Assembly (NCBI GenBank): GCA_945787435.1
Contig: CALZHX010000083.1
Span: 1-11,736, forward strand
Direction: 5' to 3'
DNA: 11,736 nucleotides
DNA from: an uncultured Woeseiaceae bacterium
Lineage (GTDB): Bacteria > Pseudomonadota > Gammaproteobacteria > Steroidobacterales > Woeseiaceae
The position numbers and the translations under genes are program-made. The notes under the pieces were generated by a model. The model was not told the origin of the DNA. It ran no database searches and saw only the letters and a program-made list of their open reading frames with translations. Below, piece by piece: positions 5,884 through 11,736 of the stretch (position 1 is the first letter of the stretch; each line of letters opens with the position of its first letter).

Positions 5884-6638
5884 AAATCCTGATTGTCGAC
5901 GACGAGAAACCTGCACGCGACCGCCTGCGGCAGCTTGTCGACGATTTTGGCAACCACGAGGTCGTTGGCGAAGCGGCAAACGGGGAGGAAGCTATCGCGA
6001 TTGCCGCGAAAGTCGCGCCCGAGATCGTTCTCCTGGACATTCGCATGCCCGGCGTCGATGGTATTGAGACGGCGCACCACCTCAACGCGATGCAGCAGCC
6101 GCCGGCCGTCGTTTTTACAACGGCCTACGACGAATACGCCATAGACGCGTTTGATGCCCGTGCTATCGGCTACGTTCTCAAGCCCGTCAGGCGCGAGCGC
6201 CTGCAGCGCGCGATCGAACACGCGAGCCGCCTGAGTGGCCAGATGCTTAACGAACTGGTGGTTGGCTCAAAGCTCGAAAGCCAGCGAAACCACGTCTGTG
6301 CGCGCCTGCATGATGAGCTGCGCCTGATTCCGCTAGACGACATCCGCTTTTTCAGCGCCGACCAGAAATACGTGGTCGTACACCACGCCAGCGGCGAAGA
6401 CCTCATCGACGACTCACTCAAGTCGCTCGAGGAAGAGTTCGCCAACCGCTTCGTGCGCATCCACCGCGGCGCGCTGGTCGCGGTCGACATGATCGAGAAA
6501 CTCGAGAAGACTGCCGACGGCAGAACACTCGTCATGTTGCGCAATACCGCCCTGGACGAGGACAATACCCCTGACGACGAACTGGTTGTCAGCCGGCGTC
6601 ACCTGGCGACCGTTCGCCGGCGTCTCAAAGGAGGGTAG
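5880..6638 (+). CDS. algR: AlgR-type LytTR response regulator
   Basis: 252 aa. The receiver domain (1-120) has acidic residues D7-D8, phospho-acceptor D53 (VLLDIRMPGVDG), T81 and K101 (YVLKPV). A LytTR DNA-binding domain covers about 145-250, with LIPLDDIRFFSADQKYVVVH and FVRIHRGALVAVDMI. It is the partner of the preceding kinase, shown by the 4-nt ATGA overlap and the matching families. LytTR proteins bind direct repeats; AlgR recognises ACCGTTCGTC-like boxes. A near match, ACCGTTCGCC, lies at 6609-6618 inside its own 3' end, just ahead of hemC. Upstream ribosome-binding sequence is weak, as expected for a coupled gene. Confidence 0.93.
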   Translation: MKILIVDDEKPARDRLRQLVDDFGNHEVVGEAANGEEAIAIAAKVAPEIVLLDIRMPGVDGIETAHHLNAMQQPPAVVFTTAYDEYAIDAFDARAIGYVLKPVRRERLQRAIEHASRLSGQMLNELVVGSKLESQRNHVCARLHDELRLIPLDDIRFFSADQKYVVVHHASGEDLIDDSLKSLEEEFANRFVRIHRGALVAVDMIEKLEKTADGRTLVMLRNTALDEDNTPDDELVVSRRHLATVRRRLKGG

Positions 6639-6644
6639 TCCGTC

Positions 6645-7571
6645 TTGAAAATCCGTATCGCAACGCGCAAGAGCGCATTAGCGCTCTGGCAGGCAGAACA
6701 CGTTGCCGACGCACTCAACGCACTTCCAGAGGTTGACTCTGTCGACCTGGTGCCACTGTCCACCCGAGGCGATGAAATCCTCGACAAGAGCCTGCAGAAA
6801 ATCGGCGGCAAGGGCTTGTTCATAAAAGAGCTCGAGATCGCAATGCAGGCGGGGGACGCCGACATAGCGGTGCACTCGATGAAAGACGTGCCGGCCGAAA
6901 TGCCCGACGGCTTTTGCATCGCCGCTGTTCTTGAGCGTGCGAACCATGCCGATGCGTTTGTCGGCCGCAACGGTTGTGTTCTCAGCGCGCTGCCCGAAGG
7001 TGCTCGCATCGGCAGTTCGAGCCTGCGGCGCCAGGCACAACTAAAAATCATGCGCCCCGACGTATTGATTGAACCACTGCGAGGTAACGTCAATACCCGT
7101 TTGTCCAAGCTCGACAACGGCGATTACGACGCTATCATCCTCGCCGCGGCGGGACTGGAACGACTTGGACTGCAACATTACATCAGCCAGCAGTTCACGC
7201 CCGACGAGATGCTTCCGGCCGCGGCACAAGGTGTTATTGGTATCGAGTGTCTTGCGAACAATGCCGAGCTGAGAGCCGCCCTGGAGCACCTGAATCATGC
7301 GCCGACGGCACAAACTACAGCGGCAGAACGTGCTATAGCAAAAACACTCGATGCCAGTTGCCAATCGCCGGTCGCGACACATGCGGTCATTGACGGCTCG
7401 GCAATCACGGTAACCGCGCTTGTTGCCATGCCAGACGGCAGTGAATCGATACGCGATTCCGTACAGGGCCCGGTTGTTGAGGCGGAAAACCTCGGTGTTG
7501 AACTCGCCAATCGACTGCTCGCGAGCGGCGCCGGCGAGTTGCTCGCCGATGTGACGGCATCCAATGGCTGA
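6645..7571 (+). CDS. hemC: Porphobilinogen deaminase (hydroxymethylbilane synthase)
   Basis: 308 aa, normal length. It condenses four porphobilinogen molecules into hydroxymethylbilane in tetrapyrrole synthesis. Seen are the start IRIATRKSALALWQAEHV, catalytic D81 in AVHSMKDVP, substrate-binding arginines in IGSSSLRRQAQL and LRGNVNTRL, and the dipyrromethane cofactor cysteine C239. The cysteine sits in LDASCQSPVATHA, whereas most family members have GGCQ(V/A)P. The start is TTG at 6645, supported by a very strong AAAGGAGGG (6627-6635) that overlaps the end of algR; the two genes are 6 nt apart. This suggests that algZ-algR and the hem genes share a transcript. The last 8 nt overlap hemD. Confidence 0.97.
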   Translation: MKIRIATRKSALALWQAEHVADALNALPEVDSVDLVPLSTRGDEILDKSLQKIGGKGLFIKELEIAMQAGDADIAVHSMKDVPAEMPDGFCIAAVLERANHADAFVGRNGCVLSALPEGARIGSSSLRRQAQLKIMRPDVLIEPLRGNVNTRLSKLDNGDYDAIILAAAGLERLGLQHYISQQFTPDEMLPAAAQGVIGIECLANNAELRAALEHLNHAPTAQTTAAERAIAKTLDASCQSPVATHAVIDGSAITVTALVAMPDGSESIRDSVQGPVVEAENLGVELANRLLASGAGELLADVTASNG

Positions 7572-8325
7572 CAACGAACTCGACGGCATCGGCGTGCTCA
7601 TCACCCGGCCAAAACACCAGGCGACTGACTTCGTCGCCGCAATTACACAAAAGGGCGGTATTGCCATAGAACTCCCGGTGATGGAAGTTATTGCGCACGA
7701 TACGGCCAAAATCGAAAATGACGTCGCAAGCCTGCTTGAGCCGGATATCGCAATATTTGTCAGCGCAAACGCCATACGCCTGGGCCTGGCACACGCAGGT
7801 ACCGCAAGAATCGCTGTTATCGGCCCGGCCACGGCAATCGCCGCCCGACGTCATGGCCGCGAAGTGGACATCCAATCCGTTGACGGCTTTGACAGTGAAC
7901 ACCTGCTCCAGGCAGAGGAACTGCAAGAGGTGCACGGCAAGGTAATCCGTATCGTTCGCGGTAATGTCGGACGCGAGCTACTGGCGCAAACCTTGCGGGT
8001 ACGCGGTGCAATCGTCGAGTACCTGTCTGTTTATCGCCGCCAGATCCCCGAATACTCGGATGAAGAGCTGGCCAGGATCACGGAACAATGGCAGGCCGGG
8101 AAGGTCGATGTCGTCACTATCATGAGCGTAGAATCACTACAGAACCTATTGAAGATACTGCCGCGCGAGTGCCGGGAGCTTCTCGTACATACGTCGCTGG
8201 TGACCCCCGCCCGGCGTGTGGTACAAGAAGCCGCGGTGGCACTGCCTGGTGTACAGACAACACTCGCAAAAGGACCGCACGTCAACGATATAATCGATGC
8301 GGTCCTGGCGTGCAAAAACCCCTGA
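7564..8325 (+). CDS. hemD: Uroporphyrinogen-III synthase
   Basis: 253 aa. It closes and inverts ring D of hydroxymethylbilane to give uroporphyrinogen III. The family is poorly conserved, but its usual landmarks are present: GVLITRPKHQATDFVAAI at the N-terminus, IFVSANAIRLGL, IRIVRGNVGRELLAQTLR (V131 region) followed by VYRRQIPEY, VVTIMSVESLQNLLKIL, and LVTPARRVVQEA near the C-terminus. The ATG at 7564 lies inside the end of hemC (8-nt overlap), with no strong ribosome-binding site, so it probably depends on ribosomes finishing hemC. Position between hemC and hemX confirms the call. Confidence 0.94.
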   Translation: MADNELDGIGVLITRPKHQATDFVAAITQKGGIAIELPVMEVIAHDTAKIENDVASLLEPDIAIFVSANAIRLGLAHAGTARIAVIGPATAIAARRHGREVDIQSVDGFDSEHLLQAEELQEVHGKVIRIVRGNVGRELLAQTLRVRGAIVEYLSVYRRQIPEYSDEELARITEQWQAGKVDVVTIMSVESLQNLLKILPRECRELLVHTSLVTPARRVVQEAAVALPGVQTTLAKGPHVNDIIDAVLACKNP

Positions 8326-8338
8326 CCCGGATATCCCG

Positions 8339-9499
8339 ATGAGCAACGAAGACGAACAAAAAGACGCTGAATTTCCTGACGAGGGCGAACTTGTCGTCGA
8401 CAAGACAGAGGATGAACCCGCGTCCCTGCCTGCGCCTGACACCGCAGCCGCGGACAAGAAGGGCTCGGGCGGCATTGCCTGGCTGGCGCTGTTCATTGCA
8501 TTGATTGCTGCAGCCGGTATCGGCTACTTGATCTTCGAGGACTGGCGTGCCGAGAGCGCCGCAGCCCAGAGCGCCAGTTCGCTCGCCGAGCTCAGAAGCC
8601 GGCTCGCGTCGTCCACCGAATCGGTGGCGAGTCTCGACCGTGGCCTTGCCGAACTCGCGGAAGCCGATTCGCGCACTGCATCAGAGCTCAGCACCTTGCA
8701 GGCGAATCTCGAAGACCGTATTTCTTTGCTCGACTCACTGCCATCGCGCGTGTCCAATCTCGAGAACTCGATCTCCACGTTGCAGGGCGTGTCGACCGGC
8801 GCCCGTAACACCTGGTTGCTGGCCGAGGCCGAGTACTACATGCAGATTGCCAACGCACAATTGCAGTTGGCGGGTAATCCGCATCTCGCTGCGCTCGCGC
8901 TCGGCATGGCCGACGAACGCATCGTGCAACTGTCCGATCCTGCGCTTACCGGGGTTCGCCGCGCCCTCTCCGATGAGCTCGCGGCGCTCGACGTCATGGA
9001 AAAACCCGACATCGAGGGCATCACGCTGACGCTTTCGAGTCTGGCGCGCGTCGTGAATTCCCTGCCCCTGCGGCAGGCGGCCGGTAGCGGTGTCGATGAA
9101 GACACCGCTGTTGACCCTGATCTCAGTGGCACCGACCGCGCATGGGCTTCTGTCAAAGGTGCCGTTTCCGGGCTTGTCAGAGTGACACCACCAAATGAGA
9201 CCGCCGCGCCGTTGATGACGCCTGATGCTGTGTATTTCCTGCGCACCAACCTGACGCTGCAACTGCAAGCTGCCCGACTGGCGCTGCTGCGCGGCGAACA
9301 GGCCGTCTTTGAGCAGAGCCTCGATGATGCTGCCGAGTGGCTGGAAACGTATTTCGACGCGGAAAGCGCACAGGTCCGGGGAGCAAAAGCAACGTTGGCC
9401 GAGATTCGCAACGGCCTGTTTGCAGTGGCACCACCCGATATTTCCGAGTCGCTGCGACTGTTGCGGCAGTTCAATAGCATCAGTGAGTCCGCGCAATGA
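8339..9499 (+). CDS. hemX: HemX-family membrane protein (annotated uroporphyrinogen-III C-methyltransferase-like)
   Basis: 386 aa. An acidic cytosolic N-terminus (1-44) precedes one membrane helix at about 45-68 (GGIAWLALFIALIAAAGIGY). A long coiled-coil stretch follows at about 80-145, with heptad-like L, A and S residues. The conserved HemX core includes TWLLAEAEYYMQIANAQLQL. Databases often label HemX as a SAM-dependent uroporphyrinogen methyltransferase, but it has no methyltransferase domain; it is better seen as a membrane-anchored accessory of the hem cluster. I chose the ATG at 8339, 13 nt after the hemD stop. The in-frame ATG at 8297 would add 14 unusual residues inside hemD. The stop overlaps the hemY start. 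Confidence 0.93.
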   Translation: MSNEDEQKDAEFPDEGELVVDKTEDEPASLPAPDTAAADKKGSGGIAWLALFIALIAAAGIGYLIFEDWRAESAAAQSASSLAELRSRLASSTESVASLDRGLAELAEADSRTASELSTLQANLEDRISLLDSLPSRVSNLENSISTLQGVSTGARNTWLLAEAEYYMQIANAQLQLAGNPHLAALALGMADERIVQLSDPALTGVRRALSDELAALDVMEKPDIEGITLTLSSLARVVNSLPLRQAAGSGVDEDTAVDPDLSGTDRAWASVKGAVSGLVRVTPPNETAAPLMTPDAVYFLRTNLTLQLQAARLALLRGEQAVFEQSLDDAAEWLETYFDAESAQVRGAKATLAEIRNGLFAVAPPDISESLRLLRQFNSISESAQ

Positions 9500-10698
9500 A
9501 ATTCGCGTCCATTGTTGTCGTCGCGGTGATACTGAGTGCGTTCGCTGCACATTTCCTGCTTGGCGATCCGGGCTACGTCGCGATCAATTTCCGCGGCTAC
9601 CTGATCGAAATGTCGGTCCCGGTCCTGCTGGGGCTCGCCGTTCTTCTCGTGATGTCGGTCTGGTTGATACGCCGCCTGGTGCAGGCGCCGAAACGGTTGG
9701 GCGAGGCCGCAGGCCGCTATCGTTCGGGGCGTGCCGGCGTGAAACTCACACGTGGCATGATCGAGGTTGCCGAAGGCAATTTCGCACGCGGTGAAAAACT
9801 GTTAGCCCGAGCTGCGAGCACGAGCGATACACCACTCTTCAACTACCTGCAGGCCGCGCGCGCTGCGCACCTGCAAGGCAAGGATGAGCGCCGTGACGAG
9901 TGGCTCAAGCTTGCCTACGAACATACGCCGGAGGCGGCAAATGCCGTGCTGCTGACGCAGGCGGAGCTGCAGCTCGACCGCGAACAGTACGAGCAGGCTT
10001 TGGCAACTCTGCGCCGCATCGAGGAGAACTCCAAGGATCACAGCTATGCCCTCGCACTTCTTGGCCGTCTGTATTTTCGGCTCAAGGACTGGACGAATCT
10101 TGCAGAAATACTGCCGCGACTGCGGAAACAAGGCCGCGTAGACCAGGACAGGCTCGACAAATGGGCCATTCGCGTGCACACGGAAAATCTCGAAAATGCC
10201 GCGGATGGCGAGGCGGTCATAGCCGAGTGGAAATCAGTCATTAAACAACTCCGGACCGAGACCGCGCTGCTTGACTCGTATTACATGGCTCTGATGCGAG
10301 TCGGCCTGCACGACAAGGCCGAGAAAGACCTCGCCGCCGCGCTGAAGACCGAATGGCGCGCGCCGCTTGTGCGTTTGTTTGGCCTGGTTGAGGGCCCTGA
10401 TCCCAGCAAACAACTGAAGCGCGCTGAAGGCTGGCTTACCAAGCACGGCGACGACGTGGACCTGTTACTTGCGGCCGCCCGCCTTTGCCTGCGCAACGAA
10501 CTATGGGGCAAGGCCCGCAGCTACCTGGAAACGGTGATTGCCCTGCGGCCAACACCCGAGGCCTACCAGGAATACGGTCGCTTGCTGACGCAGCTCGGGG
10601 AGACGGATGCTGCTGCGGACGCATACCGCCAGGGACTCGGCATGGTTGCAGCCAGTCCTCTGACGGCGATCCCGCATCTCGAACCGGACACAGCGTGA
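9496..10698 (+). CDS. hemY: HemY-type TPR membrane protein
   Basis: 400 aa. Two N-terminal membrane helices lie at about 4-23 and 39-62 with the family motif GYVAINFRGYLIEMS between them (HemY_N, PF07219). The rest is helical TPR-like repeats, for example LFNYLQAARAAHLQGK, YALALLGRLYFRLKDWTNLA and AYQEYGRLLTQLGETDAAAD. This HemY is not the protoporphyrinogen oxidase of Bacillus; it is a membrane protein found with hemC-hemD-hemX in proteobacteria, proposed to help assembly or channelling in haem synthesis. The exact role is unsettled. It overlaps hemX by ATGA and the next gene by GTGA. Confidence 0.93.
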   Translation: MKFASIVVVAVILSAFAAHFLLGDPGYVAINFRGYLIEMSVPVLLGLAVLLVMSVWLIRRLVQAPKRLGEAAGRYRSGRAGVKLTRGMIEVAEGNFARGEKLLARAASTSDTPLFNYLQAARAAHLQGKDERRDEWLKLAYEHTPEAANAVLLTQAELQLDREQYEQALATLRRIEENSKDHSYALALLGRLYFRLKDWTNLAEILPRLRKQGRVDQDRLDKWAIRVHTENLENAADGEAVIAEWKSVIKQLRTETALLDSYYMALMRVGLHDKAEKDLAAALKTEWRAPLVRLFGLVEGPDPSKQLKRAEGWLTKHGDDVDLLLAAARLCLRNELWGKARSYLETVIALRPTPEAYQEYGRLLTQLGETDAAADAYRQGLGMVAASPLTAIPHLEPDTA

Positions 10699-11501
10699 GC
10701 TGGTCGACACTGGTTGTTGGTGTCGGATACCTTGGCGCGCGATTTCTTGAACAGGACAACGATGCCCGAGGCCTGACGCGCAGCGATCACGACCTCGATA
10801 AAGACAGTCCCCTGTCGATCGATCTGCCTGATTCGTACACCGTGCTGTACACGGTACCGCCGTCGCGTGAATCGCAATCTGACGTTCGGCTGCAGCGCCT
10901 GCTGGATGTGCTCGATCCTTCGCCAACGAGATTCGTCTATATCAGTACGACCGGTGTGTATGGCGATCACGGTGGTACGACAGTTAGCGAGGAAACGCCC
11001 ACTAGTCCGGGCTCCGAACGTGCAGCAAGAAGGGTTGCTGCCGAAGACGCATTGCGTTCCTGGGCCGCTGAAAGGCGCTGCTCGGCGGTGGTGCTTCGGG
11101 TTCCGGGCATCTATGGTCCTGGTCGACTCGGAATTGAGCGCCTGCGCGAAGGGTCGTCGACCATTGAAGAAGAGGATGCCGGACCTGGCAATCGCATTCA
11201 TGTCGACGACCTGGCTGCCTGTTGCGTCGCCGCAATGTCGAACGACGTACCCGCCGGCATTTACAACGTTGGCGACGGTGACCACCGTACATCAACCTGG
11301 TTTGCGAACGAGGTGGCCCGTCAGTGCGAACTGCCGGCGCCGCCGACAATCAGTATGCAAGACGCCCGGCGCGAGTTCTCGCCGATGCGAATGTCGTTTC
11401 TCGGCGAATCACGCCGCGTCGACACGCAGAAGATGCGCGACGTGCTGGGCGTGAAACTGAAATACCCGAATCCCGAGGACGGAATCGCAGCAAGCCTGTA
11501 A
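10695..11501 (+). CDS. Atypical NAD(P)-binding SDR / epimerase-like protein (YeeZ-like)
   Basis: 268 aa. A Rossmann fold opens at the N-terminus with GVGYLG (G9, G11, G14). Other extended-SDR landmarks are FVYISTTGVYGDHGGTTVSE (Y82-G90 region), VVLRVPGIYGPGR and RIHVDDLAACCVAAM. The fold therefore belongs to the epimerase/dehydratase family and most resembles YeeZ-type proteins. The catalytic YxxxK is not visible: the stretch where it should lie reads SERAARRVAAEDAL. It may thus bind the cofactor without standard SDR chemistry. The GTG at 10695 overlaps the hemY stop (GTGA) and puts the glycine motif at the normal distance from the start. The frame is open upstream to 10485 but only inside hemY. 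It is the last gene of the algZ-hem run; I cannot name a substrate. Confidence 0.85.
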   Translation: MSWSTLVVGVGYLGARFLEQDNDARGLTRSDHDLDKDSPLSIDLPDSYTVLYTVPPSRESQSDVRLQRLLDVLDPSPTRFVYISTTGVYGDHGGTTVSEETPTSPGSERAARRVAAEDALRSWAAERRCSAVVLRVPGIYGPGRLGIERLREGSSTIEEEDAGPGNRIHVDDLAACCVAAMSNDVPAGIYNVGDGDHRTSTWFANEVARQCELPAPPTISMQDARREFSPMRMSFLGESRRVDTQKMRDVLGVKLKYPNPEDGIAASL

Positions 11502-11510
11502 ACGTTTTCT

Positions 11511-11622
11511 GCACGACACGGCGCAACGGGGCATATCACACAGGACCGAAGCCCAGCGCACGACACGGCGCTCGGGCTTATCGCACAGGCCCAGCGCACG
11601 ACACGGCACTCGGGGTGTTATC
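11511..11622 (+). repeat. Three degenerate direct repeats with a GCACGACACGG core
   Basis: The 13-nt unit GCACGACACGGCG occurs at 11511-11523 and 11558-11570, and with one change (final G to A) at 11596-11608. The flanks also match: CATATCACACAGG after copy 1, CTTATCGCACAGG after copy 2, GTGTTATC after copy 3, and CCCAGC before copies 2 and 3. Periods are 47 and 38 nt, so copy 1 carries an extra 9 nt. The region starts 9 nt after the SDR stop codon. An open frame on the minus strand covers it (11409-11669) but gives an implausible Cys/Arg-rich peptide, so I regard the repeats as non-coding. Confidence 0.75.
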
Positions 11623-11666
11623 TCCCTCATGGCTCGCTGACGCTGCGCTTTACTTCGGTCGACAAT

Positions 11667-11723
11667 CACCCCGTCGTGCCGGTCCCCCGATCATCGGTGA
11701 GGTCCGGGGAGGCCGAGGACGGG
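11667..11723. repeat. Nested inverted repeats / hairpin at the right end
   Basis: CCCGTC (11670-11675) pairs with GACGGG (11718-11723). Inside, GCC (11678-11680) can pair with GGC (11711-11713) and CCCCG (11685-11689) with CGGGG (11705-11709). A small CCGAT-C-ATCGG palindrome lies at 11687-11697. In addition, CACCCC-GTCGTGC (11667-11679) is the inverse of two blocks in the third direct repeat, GCACGAC (11596-11602) and GGGGTG (11612-11617), so two folds compete. It has no T-run and does not look like a standard terminator. No gene is supported between 11502 and 11736. Confidence 0.55.
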
Positions 11724-11736
11724 ATTCTTTGTTGAC

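Noticed and set aside
8297..8338. Earlier in-frame start for hemX at 8297
   Set aside because: It lies inside hemD and adds 14 residues unlike the acidic, cytosolic N-terminus of the family; the ATG at 8339 follows the hemD stop naturally.
8735..9552. Minus-strand frames of 271 and 238 codons opposite hemX
   Set aside because: Shadows produced by GC-rich codon bias; hemX has conserved domain content and fits the gene order.
10485..10694. Longer SDR protein starting at 10485
   Set aside because: The extra 70 residues lie fully inside hemY, and the glycine-rich nucleotide-binding motif would be unusually far from the N-terminus.
11511..11622. CRISPR array
   Set aside because: Only three short units with unequal spacing, and the intervening segments resemble each other, unlike spacers.
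11409..11669. Minus-strand frame of 86 codons at the right end
   Set aside because: It covers the direct repeats and the 3' end of the SDR gene and gives a Cys/Arg-rich peptide with no domain; no ribosome-binding site is evident.
11687..11730. Rho-independent terminator at the right edge
   Set aside because: A GC-rich stem is possible, but the following sequence is GATTCTTTGTT and lacks a continuous T-run next to the stem.

Overview
The window looks like a GC-rich chromosomal segment of a gammaproteobacterium. The main argument is content and neighbourhood: YifB/ComM, UbiK, GlnK-AmtB, an AlgZ/AlgR-type two-component pair and hemC-hemD-hemX-hemY. As far as I recall, these genes also lie near one another in Pseudomonas, but spread over a longer stretch there. 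HemX and the TPR-type HemY are typical of Gamma- and Betaproteobacteria. I cannot name the genus. Nearly all of the window is ordinary core-genome coding sequence. I see no prophage, CRISPR array, tRNA, rRNA or complete transposon.

Layout. Minus strand, 1-1626: ubiK (ubiquinone-biosynthesis accessory factor) runs into yifB/comM (AAA+ Mg-chelatase-like protein, cut by the left window edge). The two are separated by a perfect 16-bp palindrome of REP type that begins on the last base of the ubiK stop codon. Plus strand, 1664-4189: a nitrogen-regulated operon. It has two NtrC-like sites about three helical turns apart and a textbook sigma-54 promoter (GG-N10-GC). Three genes follow (a TorF/Gcw_chp outer-membrane protein, the PII protein GlnK, the ammonium channel AmtB), then a strong UUCG-loop terminator. 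Plus strand, 4224-4766: a lone secreted DUF4124 protein preceded by a perfect CRP-type palindrome.

Plus strand, 4800-11501: one long, tightly packed run. It holds algZ (histidine kinase, TTG start), algR (LytTR response regulator), hemC (TTG start), hemD, hemX, hemY and an atypical NAD-binding SDR protein (GTG start). Most junctions overlap by 4 or 8 nt, so translational coupling is likely. HemC and HemD make uroporphyrinogen III. HemX and HemY are membrane-anchored proteins of unsettled function that accompany them.

The right end (11502-11736) is non-coding. It has three degenerate direct repeats built on a GCACGACACGG core, inverted partners of that core, and a nested hairpin. I see no convincing new multi-gene system. 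The observations most worth following are the NtrC/sigma-54 operon that puts an uncharacterised porin-like gene first, the REP palindrome at the ubiK stop, the hairpin that can mask the algZ ribosome-binding site, and the structured repeats at the right end.
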